A stretch of DNA of 64,000 nucleotides from Candidatus Gastranaerophilales bacterium. GTDB lineage: Bacteria > Cyanobacteriota > Vampirovibrionia > Gastranaerophilales > Gastranaerophilaceae. The notes under the pieces are model-generated. The model did not search any database. It saw only the letters and a program-made list of their open reading frames with translations, and was not told the DNA's origin. The position numbers were made by a program, and so were the translations under genes. Of this stretch, positions 1-8,049 are shown one piece after another; the stretch's first letter is position 1; every line of letters starts with the position of its first letter. The stretch spans positions 186,001-250,000 of the forward strand of contig CALVBS010000002.1 in the NCBI GenBank assembly GCA_944325865.1, written 5' to 3'.

Positions 1-1089
1 GTTTACTTTGGAGCAAATACTGAAAAACCGCTTTCAAACCGTGCAGTTGAAGAAACAGAAGGAATTGTGGCATTGTACGATTGGGAATTGATTCTTGCTC
101 AATACTCATCAACAGCAGGCGGTTATACAGAAAGTTATTCAAATGCATTTTCAGATCCGTCATCAAAAGAATTTCCGTCGAAAGAGAAACCTTATTTGAA
201 AGCAAAACCTGATATCCTTTCGCAAACTCCGCTTAATACCGAAGAAGCAGCGGCAGCTTACTATAAATCAAGACCTGATGCCTATGATATTCGTTCTTCA
301 TACTTTCGCTGGACAAGAGAATGGACTGCCGATGAATTAAAAAATGCATTGCAATCAACTCTTGCAGCCCAATCCGCTACAGGATTTGTGAAACCTGCTT
401 TCAAAAAAGGCGACACCCTTGACGATTTGATTGAATTAAAAGTCGTAAGACGCGGCGACAGCGGAAAAATTATTGAAATGGAAGTTGTAACAAAATCTCA
501 AACCTACAAAGTGTTCAAAGAACTTGTTGTCAGAAGATTAATAACAAAAGACGGCAAAGCTCTTCCGAGTGCAAATGTTGTGTTTGATAATGAAAAAGAT
601 GAAAACGGAAATCTTGTTGCTGTAAAAGCTTACGGCGGAGGATTCGGCCACGGTGTCGGAATGAGCCAGTACGGAGCAGGTTTTATGGCCACGGAGTTGA
701 AATTACCGTTTGATAAAATATTAAAACACTATTATACGGGAATTTCATTAACTACAAAACCTGTAATTATATCTACAGATGTTTCTCAGATTTCGGCAAC
801 ACAGCATTTCTATGCACCGAAAAAAGAAGCTAAACTAATAATTGATAACAAATTCGGAGTAAGTATGCTTCTTGCCGAAATTAACGGGAAAGAACATATT
901 TTTGAGCTTCCGAAAGAATTACTTGGCTACAAACGATTCGTTGAAATAGACATATCAAAATTTATCAAACAGGGAAGAAATACCATTAAAGTTACGTCTC
1001 CTGAATTTACAGAAAACTCATTTGCGACAAAAGCATTAAGATTATATGTGGAACTGGTAGGAAAAGATGACAAATCAGACATCTGGTGA
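1..1089 (+). CDS. SpoIID/LytB-domain protein, 5' end outside the window
   Basis: The reading frame is open from base 1, so the gene starts upstream of the window; the GTG near base 67 lies inside the conserved domain and is not a start. The visible part carries the SpoIID signature: an early V-E-x-T-x-G-I-V region with a QYSSTAGG stretch, and the motif GGGFGHGVGMSQYGA near codon 220. In sporulating bacteria SpoIID is a lytic transglycosylase that cuts peptidoglycan stripped of stem peptides; homologs in non-sporulating bacteria and cyanobacteria act on the cell wall or have unknown roles. About 90 residues after the domain form an extra C-terminal region I do not recognise. It overlaps murJ by 23 nt, which fits a joint cell-wall role. 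There is no other sporulation gene here. Confidence 0.85.
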   Translation, partial: VYFGANTEKPLSNRAVEETEGIVALYDWELILAQYSSTAGGYTESYSNAFSDPSSKEFPSKEKPYLKAKPDILSQTPLNTEEAAAAYYKSRPDAYDIRSSYFRWTREWTADELKNALQSTLAAQSATGFVKPAFKKGDTLDDLIELKVVRRGDSGKIIEMEVVTKSQTYKVFKELVVRRLITKDGKALPSANVVFDNEKDENGNLVAVKAYGGGFGHGVGMSQYGAGFMATELKLPFDKILKHYYTGISLTTKPVIISTDVSQISATQHFYAPKKEAKLIIDNKFGVSMLLAEINGKEHIFELPKELLGYKRFVEIDISKFIKQGRNTIKVTSPEFTENSFATKALRLYVELVGKDDKSDIW

Positions 1090-2668
1090 TGATAAAACGC
1101 CGAGTCTTTTAAAAGCGGCGTGGCTGATTGCTGTAGTTACGATTTTCAGCAAACTTATAGGTTTTATACGAGATGTGGTAATCGCCAATTATTACGGGGC
1201 GTCAATGGTATCTGATGCATATTTTTATGCATATCAGATTCCGGCACTTTCAATAATTCTTCTGGGCGGTGTCGGCGGGCCGTTTCACAGTGCGACAGTC
1301 GCAGTATTTTCAAAACTCATTCCGAACTTACGGGAAAAGCCGCAGGAAGAAGTCAAAAAACTATACAGCACTTTTATGACGACTACCATAATATTCTTTA
1401 CAATTCTTGCTGTATTATGTTACTTTTTTGCCCCTCAAATTATGGGAATAATAGCTTCGGGCGGAGATCCTGCACTAATAAAACTCGCGGCAGAACATTT
1501 AAAAATAATGTCTCCTGTTCTCATTATCGGCGGAATTGTAGGAATTTATTACGGGATACTTGTCACATACAGATATTTTATGCTTCCGAATCTTTCTCCG
1601 ATTATTATGTCACTTGTGATAATCGCAATGGTTATTGGTGCAAACGGCAAGGATAATGCCGGAGTTGCTCTTGCGTGGGCAACAACAATCGGGGCCGTCT
1701 GCCAGTGGGTTATGCAGTACCCGAAAATAAGACAGCTCGGATACAGATTAAAACCTAATCTGAATGTGTTTAATAATATTGAATACAAACATATTTGTGA
1801 ACTTCTTTTCCCTGCGGTTTTATCATCAACTGTCGGACAAATTCATATTTATGTTGATATGTTTTTTGCCTCAGCCCTCAGAGAAGGAGCCTGGACTGCA
1901 ATAGGTTATGCAAACAGAGTTTTCCAATTTCCTGTCGGAATTCTCGTTACGGCATTTCTTGTTCCGCTTTTTCCCATATTTGCAAGACTCGTTGCCGATA
2001 AAGATTATGACGGAATTAGAAATTATTTCAACAAAGGCGTAGGGGTTCTCTTTTTCGGAGCAATCCCGATTATTATTCTAATTCTAACAGTAGGACTGGA
2101 TGGGGTAAGAATTGTCTTTGAACGCGGAGAATTTGACGCCAAAGCAACTTTTATGGTTACGGAAGCTCTCTGGTTTTTGTCAGTATCTATATTGCCTTAT
2201 GTTTTCAGAGATTCAATTACAAGAGTTTACTATTCCTTTAATGATTCTGTAACACCATTTACGGTTGCATTATCATCCATAATTTTAAAAGTATTTCTTA
2301 ACATTTTGTTTATTAATATAATGCATATGAGTATCGGCGGAATTACACTCTCAACCTCTCTCGTAACTCTTTTCAACGCAGTTGTGCTCGGCGTTTTAAT
2401 CAGCAAAAAAATCAAAATGGACTACGGAAAACTTTTCAAAAATCTTGCAAAAATGTGTATCGCGGGAGCAATAACATTTATAATCTGTCTGGCTGCCGGA
2501 TACGGTTACGACAAATACATTCACATGCCGAAATACATATTCGAACTTGTAAAAATATTTACAATGCTTGCTCTCATGGCTGTATATTTCCAACTAAACA
2601 TTATGATGAAAATGGATTACGCAACAGAACTCGCCAAAAGACTGCTTGAGAGATTTAAAAAGAAATAA
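1067..2668 (+). CDS. murJ: MurJ (MviN) lipid II flippase
   Basis: A 533-residue polytopic inner-membrane protein of the MOP superfamily. It begins with the typical MurJ region (S-K-L-I-G-F-I-R-D-V-V-I-A-N-Y-Y-G near residues 28-44) and has about 14 hydrophobic segments; length and pattern match MurJ. MurJ flips lipid II across the membrane for peptidoglycan synthesis. The ATG overlaps the end of the SpoIID-like gene, so the two are probably co-transcribed and translationally coupled. No odd features. Confidence 0.93.
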   Translation: MTNQTSGDDKTPSLLKAAWLIAVVTIFSKLIGFIRDVVIANYYGASMVSDAYFYAYQIPALSIILLGGVGGPFHSATVAVFSKLIPNLREKPQEEVKKLYSTFMTTTIIFFTILAVLCYFFAPQIMGIIASGGDPALIKLAAEHLKIMSPVLIIGGIVGIYYGILVTYRYFMLPNLSPIIMSLVIIAMVIGANGKDNAGVALAWATTIGAVCQWVMQYPKIRQLGYRLKPNLNVFNNIEYKHICELLFPAVLSSTVGQIHIYVDMFFASALREGAWTAIGYANRVFQFPVGILVTAFLVPLFPIFARLVADKDYDGIRNYFNKGVGVLFFGAIPIIILILTVGLDGVRIVFERGEFDAKATFMVTEALWFLSVSILPYVFRDSITRVYYSFNDSVTPFTVALSSIILKVFLNILFINIMHMSIGGITLSTSLVTLFNAVVLGVLISKKIKMDYGKLFKNLAKMCIAGAITFIICLAAGYGYDKYIHMPKYIFELVKIFTMLALMAVYFQLNIMMKMDYATELAKRLLERFKKK

Positions 2669-2701
2669 GAACATTGACAACTTAATATAAGGGCAGCCCT
2701 G

Positions 2702-2755
2702 AACCTCCAATGTGCTAACAAAACCATATAGCGACAATAGGGCAGAAAGGAGGTT
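2702..2755 (+). promoter_or_regulatory. Leader structure that can mask the toxin ribosome binding site
   Basis: AACCTCC at 2702-2708 is the exact complement of GGAGGTT at 2749-2755, which is the strong Shine-Dalgarno of the 24-codon ORF at 2758. Inside the 40-nt loop, TGTGCTA and TAGCGACA can pair with one bulged base. The folded leader would hide the ribosome binding site. This is the usual arrangement in type I toxin mRNAs, where the full-length transcript is poorly translated until processed. The structure is read from complementarity by eye, not computed. Confidence 0.55.
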
Positions 2756-2757
2756 AA

Positions 2758-2832
2758 ATGAATAGAGAACTATTAAAAAAATCTCTAGCCGTACTAGAGA
2801 TTTTCATAAAGATAGTTTATCTGTTTTTATAA
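2758..2832 (+). CDS. Small hydrophobic peptide, candidate type I toxin (24 aa)
   Basis: The ORF has a strong AGGAGG six to seven bases before its ATG and encodes 24 residues: a short basic/polar start (MNRELLKKS) followed by a hydrophobic run ending IFIKIVYLFL. This size and shape is typical of membrane-acting type I toxins (TxpA, Fst, Ldr-like groups), although I do not recognise a family. The 3' two thirds are overlapped by a convincing antisense transcription unit on the minus strand (promoter 2889-2916, terminator 2775-2805). Its ribosome binding site can be masked by the leader. It sits between murJ and tsaC and is unrelated to either. Toxicity is inference. Confidence 0.6.
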   Translation: MNRELLKKSLAVLEIFIKIVYLFL

Positions 2833-2882
2833 GGGGCGACAAGTCGGTTGAGCTTATGCGGAGCTTAACCGGCTCCCTTACA
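2775..2882 (-). ncRNA. Candidate antisense RNA (antitoxin) opposite the small peptide gene
   Basis: A minus-strand promoter (TTGAAA, 16-nt spacer, TATAAT) predicts a start near 2882. About 100 nt downstream lies a textbook intrinsic terminator on the same strand: an 11-bp stem (AAAATCTCTAG / CTAGAGATTTT) with loop TACGG and a run of seven T. The predicted RNA of roughly 105 nt is fully complementary to the 3' part of the peptide ORF and to its 3' untranslated region. This matches antitoxins such as RatA (with TxpA) in layout. No protein of useful size is encoded on this strand. Confidence 0.6.
2841..2873 (+). other. Stem-loop in the 3' untranslated region of the small peptide mRNA
   Basis: The arms AGTCGGTTGAGCT and AGCTTAACCGGCT pair over 13 positions around a 7-nt loop. 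The two non-Watson-Crick positions are G-U pairs in plus-strand RNA but would be A-C mismatches in minus-strand RNA, so the fold fits the peptide mRNA better than the antisense RNA. There is no U-tract, so it is not a standard terminator. It may protect the mRNA 3' end or be the first contact with the antisense RNA. Confidence 0.5.
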
Positions 2883-2888
2883 TTAAAT

Positions 2889-2916
2889 ATTATAACATAT
2901 TGTACATTAATTTCAA
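2889..2916 (-). promoter_or_regulatory. Promoter of the antisense RNA
   Basis: On the minus strand, TTGAAA (2916-2911) is followed after 16 nt by a perfect TATAAT (2894-2889). The predicted start is near 2882 and transcription runs leftward across the small peptide gene. The promoter faces away from tsaC. Confidence 0.6.
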
Positions 2917-2945
2917 GTGTACGAATTAAAAGGAAACAAAAAAAA

Positions 2946-3533
2946 ATGATAAAAAACAAAGACGAAATAAGAAAAGTGCTGGAAAATGACGGAGTAATCG
3001 CATACGTAACAGATACGGTCTGGGGACTCGGCTGTCTGCCGAATTCCGAAAAAGCCGTAAAAAAAATCTACAACATTAAAAAAAGAGAAGCCCAAAAGCC
3101 GCTTATTTTAATGTCAAATGAAACATACCACCTTCTAAATTATGTACAGGTAATCCCGAAAACCGGACAAAAATTAGTAAAAAAATATTTTCCGGGAGCC
3201 TTAACCCTTGTAGTCAAAAAAAATCCCGAAATGACGCCGGATTACATTACATCAAATATGGATACTGTCGGAATAAGAGTTCCTGACAACGAAGTTTTTA
3301 AAGAAATCTGCGAAATAGCACCGGGTCATGTTCTTGCGACAACGAGTGCAAACCTTTCTCATCAACCGTCCGCAAAAAATTTTGAACAGGCAAAAGAAAA
3401 TATGGAAGGCCTTGCTGATTTAATCATTGAAGATTACGGTTGTTTTTGTAAAGGACTTGAATCAACCGTTGTCGGGGTGTTTGATGACGATATGAAAATT
3501 TTCCGGCAAGGGGCAATAAAAATAGATATTTAG
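2946..3533 (+). CDS. tsaC: TsaC/YrdC-family L-threonylcarbamoyladenylate synthase
   Basis: A 195-residue Sua5/YciO/YrdC-domain protein. The family makes threonylcarbamoyl-AMP from threonine, bicarbonate and ATP, the first step of the t6A37 tRNA modification. Visible landmarks are DTVWGLGCLPNSEKAV, K-R-x-x-Q-K-P-L, and S-A-N-L-S-H-Q-P-S, which form the nucleotide and threonine pocket; length matches stand-alone TsaC. The frame is open upstream to 2856, but that extension runs through the antisense promoter and stem-loop, so I place the start at the ATG at 2946, which follows AAAGGAAA. The gene converges with the LysM gene on a shared terminator. Confidence 0.88.
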   Translation: MIKNKDEIRKVLENDGVIAYVTDTVWGLGCLPNSEKAVKKIYNIKKREAQKPLILMSNETYHLLNYVQVIPKTGQKLVKKYFPGALTLVVKKNPEMTPDYITSNMDTVGIRVPDNEVFKEICEIAPGHVLATTSANLSHQPSAKNFEQAKENMEGLADLIIEDYGCFCKGLESTVVGVFDDDMKIFRQGAIKIDI

Positions 3534-3587
3534 GATGCCTTAGTTGTTAGTTCCTAAGTTTTTAGCAATATAATTTTATCAACAAAA

Positions 3588-3616
3588 TAAAAAGCTCCCT
3601 TACGGGAGCTTTTTAT
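3588..3616 (+). terminator. Bidirectional intrinsic terminator
   Basis: AAAGCTCCC (3591-3599) and GGGAGCTTT (3604-3612) pair around a TTAC loop, with A-rich and T-rich flanks on both sides. It can end tsaC on the plus strand and the LysM gene on the minus strand. Confidence 0.85.
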
Positions 3617-3636
3617 TTTTATAAATTCTGTGCTGA

Positions 3637-4167
3637 TTACTGCATAGGAATTGTTAATTTCTGACCTATAGAAAGCTTGTTAGGGTTAGTCATATTGTTA
3701 GCTTTCATAACCATATTCATACGTTCTGTGCTGTAACCGCCGTAGAATCTTGTAAGAATACTTTCCATAGTATCTCCGCTTTGAACGGTATAAACTTCAG
3801 AACCCGTTGCTGAAGCTGATGTCTCAGCAGCCGGAACAAGGTTAATATTTTCAGCCTGTGTTTTTACTTTTTCTGCAGGAACAGAAACTGATGCACTGTG
3901 TATTGAAAGCCCGAGTATTGCAAACATCAAAGAGGTTGCAACAATACCTGCAATAAAACCAGTAGCAAGGTAAACAACAGGGGATTTATCACCCTTTTGA
4001 TTAATCTTAAAGTTCTGCCACAAAAGGTCTAATTCTTTTTCCTTATTATTTCTTACATAAACATTTGGAGTATTATCCGCGGACTCATGTTTATATTTAG
4101 CTAAAGCTTCAAGCACTGCTATTTTCTCCTTAGATAAATTTGATCTTCTTACCGTTGAACTCTTCAT
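3637..4167 (-). CDS. Membrane-anchored LysM-domain protein
   Basis: 176 residues. A basic, charged N-terminal cytoplasmic part (residues 1-60) is followed by one membrane segment (about 65-90), a short Ser/Ala-rich linker, and one LysM domain at the C-terminus (YTVQSGDTMESILTRFYGG ... LSIGQKLTIP, about 127-175). LysM domains bind the N-acetylglucosamine of peptidoglycan. The topology suggests an inner-membrane protein reaching into the wall. No catalytic domain is present. It is transcribed divergently from ruvC; on its strand a TATAAT lies about 45 nt before the ATG. Confidence 0.8.
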   Translation of the reverse strand: MKSSTVRRSNLSKEKIAVLEALAKYKHESADNTPNVYVRNNKEKELDLLWQNFKINQKGDKSPVVYLATGFIAGIVATSLMFAILGLSIHSASVSVPAEKVKTQAENINLVPAAETSASATGSEVYTVQSGDTMESILTRFYGGYSTERMNMVMKANNMTNPNKLSIGQKLTIPMQ

Positions 4168-4283
4168 GTTACCCCATACCCTTCAACTATTGTAAATTGA
4201 TTATACCGAAATCCTAGCATGAGCTTTTTTGATTATCAAGTAATTGTAAAGTTTTAGCAATATATTTGCCACGTGTAAAAATA

Positions 4284-4312
4284 TTGCCTGAAATAGTCAA
4301 ATAATATATAAT
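4284..4312 (+). promoter_or_regulatory. ruvC promoter, predicted leaderless
   Basis: TTGCCT (4284-4289), 17-nt spacer, perfect TATAAT (4307-4312), then only 8 nt to the ruvC ATG at 4321. A start 6-8 nt after the -10 box would put +1 at or next to the A of ATG. No Shine-Dalgarno is present, so the mRNA should be leaderless or nearly so. Confidence 0.65.
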
Positions 4313-4320
4313 TTTAAATT

Positions 4321-4791
4321 ATGAAGATTTTAGGAATTGATCCCGGAATGGCTATAGTGGGATACAGTCTGGTTGAATACGACGGGAAAAACTGTACGCT
4401 TTTAAAGTCAGGCTCCATACAAACGAAAAAGAATACCAGAGAATCCGCAAGACTGCTTGAAATACTTGAAGACATAACAACGATTGTAGAAGATTTTAAG
4501 CCCGATGTTGCCTCAATCGAAAAACTTTTCTTCTTTAGAAACAGAACAACCGTTATGCCCGTTGCACATGCCAGAGGAATTATACTTGCAATACTTGAGA
4601 AATACGGGATTCCTATCTATGAATACACGCCGATGGAAGTGAAACAGGTTTTGACAGGATACGGCAGAGCCGATAAAAAAGAAGTTGAACAAATGGTAAA
4701 AATAGCATTAAACACCGATACTCTTCCGAAGCTTGATGACACGGTAGATTCCATTGCCATTGCAATTTGCCATTCAAGGTCCTGCATCTAA
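4321..4791 (+). CDS. ruvC: RuvC crossover junction endodeoxyribonuclease
   Basis: 156 residues, the normal length for RuvC, the Holliday-junction resolvase that works with RuvAB. The RNase H-fold acidic residues are in place: D7 in MKILGIDPG, E67 in SIEKLFF, and the pair D140 and D143 in KLDDTVDSIAIAICH. ruvA and ruvB are not in the window. The gene overlaps the extended frame of the downstream protease, but the real start of that gene is after the ruvC stop. Confidence 0.95.
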   Translation: MKILGIDPGMAIVGYSLVEYDGKNCTLLKSGSIQTKKNTRESARLLEILEDITTIVEDFKPDVASIEKLFFFRNRTTVMPVAHARGIILAILEKYGIPIYEYTPMEVKQVLTGYGRADKKEVEQMVKIALNTDTLPKLDDTVDSIAIAICHSRSCI

Positions 4792-4802
4792 GGGAGGCTG
4801 CT

Positions 4803-6197
4803 TTGAGATTCGTTATAATAGCTCTTATAATTTTTATATCACTTTTAAGTCTATGGCAAATACAAAATCCTCCGCAACAGACTTTTAAAGAACAAGAGAG
4901 AATAGAAAATACAGTCCCAAAAACTCAAAAAACAGAGTTTACTCCGGAAAAAACTCCTAAAAATTATAGTAATAGACATAGTGGTAATACAGGCAAAACA
5001 CCGGATAGAAAAAAAGTCAAACAAAAAATGACTTACCGCGACGACAGTTTTCTCAATGAAGATGCAAGAAAAAATCGTACTATAATAAATGAAAAAGTCG
5101 GCGAAAACTATATAGACAGCATACTCTCAAACGGTAAGCTGATAAGATGGAATCCTTCGACATTCCCGCTTGTTGTTTATATAGAAAATAATCCTAACCT
5201 TCCGCCATATTATTATCAGCAGATAAGAAAAGCCTTTGACCGCTGGCAGAATGCCTCCGGGAATTTCATAACTTTTAAATACACTCTAGAAAAAAATAAA
5301 GCCGACATTCGCTGCATATTCCCTGCAAGCTTTGAACGAAAATGCGGAGTAAGTAACATTGCGGCATGGCATGGTTATAAATATGAAAAAAATTTAATTA
5401 AATATTCAGAGATTAAATTTGCCAGAGTAAGCTGCCAGAGAACACTCTATCCACCTGAAATAATTTACACAACGGCTTTGCACGAAATAGGTCATTCACT
5501 GGGGCTGAACGGACACAGTTCAAACCCTAAAGATTTAATGTATCCGGTAAGTTCTAAAAAAAATGATATCAGCGATAATGATTTAAGAACCCTGCGACTT
5601 GTGTATTCAATTATTCCTGATGTATCAAACTCGCCGTTTGCGGAGTCCGAAAAACAAGGGCTTATTACCACCGACGATATATGGGGAAATAAACAGGGCC
5701 GAATTGAAATGCAGCTAAGAGATCTTCAAAATAAAGTAAAATATTCCGGCAGCACAGCTTATTCGGAATATGCAAAAATAGGCGAACTCTATTTTCAAAA
5801 AGAAGATTACGCCAATGCCATAAAAAGTTTTGAGAAATCTCTTGAAATAGCAACGGAAAATACCAACCGCAGCATAATTTATAACAGAATTTCAGTTGCT
5901 TATTACAAAATGAAAGATTATAAATCTGCACTGGAATATGCAAACCTTTCTTACGAACTCAATCAGGATGACAACGGGCTTTTATATATAGCAGGACTTT
6001 ATTACGAACTTGAAAATTATTCGGAAGCAAAAGATATTTTGAGAAATCTTTTGAACAGAAATCCGAAAATTTATAATGCATACAAAATTCTTTGTAATAT
6101 CTATATAAAGGAAAAGAATTTTAAAGCCGCCATGGGAGTTTACGAACGGGGCAGGAAAAATTTTCCGGATAACCCGCCTATAAAACTAAATAAATAA
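4803..6197 (+). CDS. Membrane-anchored matrixin-like zinc metalloprotease with C-terminal TPRs
   Basis: 464 residues from a TTG start chosen because AAGGGAGG lies just upstream of it; the frame is open further upstream but only inside ruvC. Domains in order: an N-terminal hydrophobic segment (2-19, signal anchor), a Lys/Pro-rich linker to about 80, a peptidase domain with the zinc motif HEIGHSLGLNGH (227-238) and a Met-turn DLMYP (244-248), then about three TPRs (320-455). HExxHxxGxxH plus Met-turn defines the metzincin/matrixin class. Matrixin domains are mostly eukaryotic but occur in bacteria. Substrate unknown. The TPRs suggest a protein partner. It lies 11 nt after ruvC and could be co-transcribed. 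Confidence 0.75.
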   Translation: MRFVIIALIIFISLLSLWQIQNPPQQTFKEQERIENTVPKTQKTEFTPEKTPKNYSNRHSGNTGKTPDRKKVKQKMTYRDDSFLNEDARKNRTIINEKVGENYIDSILSNGKLIRWNPSTFPLVVYIENNPNLPPYYYQQIRKAFDRWQNASGNFITFKYTLEKNKADIRCIFPASFERKCGVSNIAAWHGYKYEKNLIKYSEIKFARVSCQRTLYPPEIIYTTALHEIGHSLGLNGHSSNPKDLMYPVSSKKNDISDNDLRTLRLVYSIIPDVSNSPFAESEKQGLITTDDIWGNKQGRIEMQLRDLQNKVKYSGSTAYSEYAKIGELYFQKEDYANAIKSFEKSLEIATENTNRSIIYNRISVAYYKMKDYKSALEYANLSYELNQDDNGLLYIAGLYYELENYSEAKDILRNLLNRNPKIYNAYKILCNIYIKEKNFKAAMGVYERGRKNFPDNPPIKLNK

Positions 6198-6235
6198 AAT
6201 TTTTATGCTATTATTTATATAAAAACGGAGAGCTT

Positions 6236-6709
6236 ATGGACAAATCTTTGTTAAAACTAATTCTTTTAATAAGTGCATTTCTCGGGGTAGTGTTCGGAAT
6301 ATTAACTGCAACACCATACATTGGTGAAATCGCATTCTGGATTCTGCTTTGTTTTGCTGCAGTTATTGAAATGCTGTTTTTAATGAAAGTAAGACTTCTT
6401 GAACTTTTTACGGTTAATGAAAGTGCAGTAATCGGCGGAATTATAGGTTTTGTATCATTTATGGTATTTTGCATAGTCTATATTCCTATTGTTGCAATCC
6501 TTTATAAGTTCTTCAATTATTCTACCAACTACGGGGTTTCAATGATTCTGGGAAATGCTAACTTCGGAATACTTTTAATACTGTCTGTATTTATGTCGGT
6601 CTTAAGTGCAACAATTAATGCTTTCACAGGTTTCATAACTTTCTACATAAAAGAATTTATAAAAACACTTGATAAAAACGAAGAAAAAAGACGTAATATA
6701 TTTAAATAA
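6236..6709 (+). CDS. Hypothetical membrane protein, four predicted TM segments
   Basis: 157 residues with hydrophobic stretches around 6-28, 31-52, 62-90 and 108-138 and a charged C-terminal tail (KTLDKNEEKRRN). A GGAG lies six bases before the ATG. I recognise no family. It sits 14 nt before mtnA and follows the matrixin-like gene by 38 nt, so all three may form one operon. Confidence 0.7.
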   Translation: MDKSLLKLILLISAFLGVVFGILTATPYIGEIAFWILLCFAAVIEMLFLMKVRLLELFTVNESAVIGGIIGFVSFMVFCIVYIPIVAILYKFFNYSTNYGVSMILGNANFGILLILSVFMSVLSATINAFTGFITFYIKEFIKTLDKNEEKRRNIFK

Positions 6710-6723
6710 AAAGGGAAAAATAA

Positions 6724-7824
6724 ATGGCAGAATTTCACTCAAAAATCAAAACAATAGAATGGATAAATAATTACTCAAAAATGGTGGATCAAACTGTTCT
6801 GCCGTATGAATTCAAATACGTAAATATCACAAGCGGTCAGGAAATGTATGACGCTATCAAAACAATGATAGTCCGCGGTGCCCCTGCCATAGGTGTTGCC
6901 GGAGCCCACGGAGTGGTTCTTTATGCTCAAGAACTTGCAGAATCTTTGCTGCCGGCTTGTCAAAAAGAATCAGGCCGCAATAATGACAGCCTTTTACGTG
7001 ATGAATTTGTAAAAAAACTTCTGGAAAAAGCAGATTATATGGCAACTTCAAGACCAACGGCAGTAAATCTTATGTGGGCGGTCGAAAAACAAAAAGATAT
7101 TATTAAAAATTCAACCTCCGATATTAAAGGCATTGTTGAAGAATTAAAACAAAATGCCATAAAAATGGAAAATGACGATATTGAAATAAATAAAAAAATC
7201 GGGGATTACGGTGCAGAAATTGTACCTAAAGGTGCAACAATCCTTACCCACTGTAATGCCGGCGGACTTGCAACAGTAGGTTACGGTACAGCACTTGGTG
7301 TTGTACGTTCAGCCTTTGCAAATGATCCAACAATACAGGTTTTTGCTGATGAAACAAGACCTCGTCAGCAGGGGGCAAGAATTACAACTTTTGAGCTTAC
7401 CATGGACGGAATCCCGACAACTCTAATTACTGACGGCATGTGCTCATATTTTATGAAAAAAGGTATGATTGATATGGTTGTGGTAGGTGCAGACAGAATT
7501 GCCGCCAACGGAGATGCCGCAAATAAAATAGGAACATACACGGTTGCTATTGCCGCAAAATATCACAATATTCCGTTTTATGTAGCCGCCCCGCTTTCAA
7601 CCATTGACACAAGCATAAAAACGGGTGACGAAATCGTGATAGAAGAACGTTCAAGAGATGAAGTTACACATATCAACGGGAAAATTATCTGTGCGGAATC
7701 CGTAAATGTAATTAATCCGGGTTTTGACGTAACACCGAATGAATTGATTAGCGGAATTATTACGGAAAAAGGAATTCTGAGACCTGATTATACAAAATCT
7801 ATAGCAGAAGCTTTTAAATTATAA
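6724..7824 (+). CDS. mtnA: S-methyl-5-thioribose-1-phosphate isomerase
   Basis: 366 residues of the eIF2B-alpha/beta/delta-like family. MtnA converts methylthioribose-1-phosphate to methylthioribulose-1-phosphate in methionine salvage. Landmarks: RGAPAIGVAGAHG (51-63), THCNAG with the catalytic Cys at about 177, ADETRPRQQGARI (208-220), and GADRIAANGD with the catalytic Asp at about 257. The THCNAG and ETRP motifs separate it from ribose-1,5-bisphosphate isomerases and initiation factor subunits. No other methionine-salvage genes are nearby, so it may serve a partial pathway. Confidence 0.9.
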   Translation: MAEFHSKIKTIEWINNYSKMVDQTVLPYEFKYVNITSGQEMYDAIKTMIVRGAPAIGVAGAHGVVLYAQELAESLLPACQKESGRNNDSLLRDEFVKKLLEKADYMATSRPTAVNLMWAVEKQKDIIKNSTSDIKGIVEELKQNAIKMENDDIEINKKIGDYGAEIVPKGATILTHCNAGGLATVGYGTALGVVRSAFANDPTIQVFADETRPRQQGARITTFELTMDGIPTTLITDGMCSYFMKKGMIDMVVVGADRIAANGDAANKIGTYTVAIAAKYHNIPFYVAAPLSTIDTSIKTGDEIVIEERSRDEVTHINGKIICAESVNVINPGFDVTPNELISGIITEKGILRPDYTKSIAEAFKL

Positions 7825-8019
7825 TTTATACGAATAATCATCTTTAAACTCCCGGGTATCAATTTCTAAAAGCGACGAACAGTTTAATGCATTTTGTTTA
7901 CCGGCTTTCTTACAGAGTATTCTGACTTGAAAGACATATCCAAAAAAGGTTACAGAACCGTTTTCATTTTCCGAAAGAAACAGAACCTGCGTAATTATTG
8001 TATTAAATTTTTTTAAGTC
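7819..8019 (-). pseudogene. 5'-truncated gene remnant
   Basis: On the minus strand, 66 sense codons are open to a stop at 7819-7821 and bounded upstream by another stop at 8020-8022, with no ATG, GTG or TTG at the proximal end. The translation looks protein-like (a stretch LFLSENENGSVTFFGYVFQV, then cysteines and charged residues) rather than random. I read it as the C-terminal end of a secreted or pilin-like protein whose front was lost, perhaps when the repeat next to it moved in. It overlaps the last bases of mtnA. Confidence 0.35.
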
Positions 8020-8049
8020 TTACTTTAAATGATTGAGAAAAAATCTTCC

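Noticed and set aside
1-1089. SpoIID as evidence of a spore former
   Set aside because: SpoIID-domain proteins are widespread in non-sporulating bacteria, including cyanobacteria, and no other sporulation gene is in the window.
2856-2945. Longer start for tsaC
   Set aside because: The extension crosses the antisense promoter and stem-loop and lacks homology to the family; the ATG at 2946 has a ribosome binding site.
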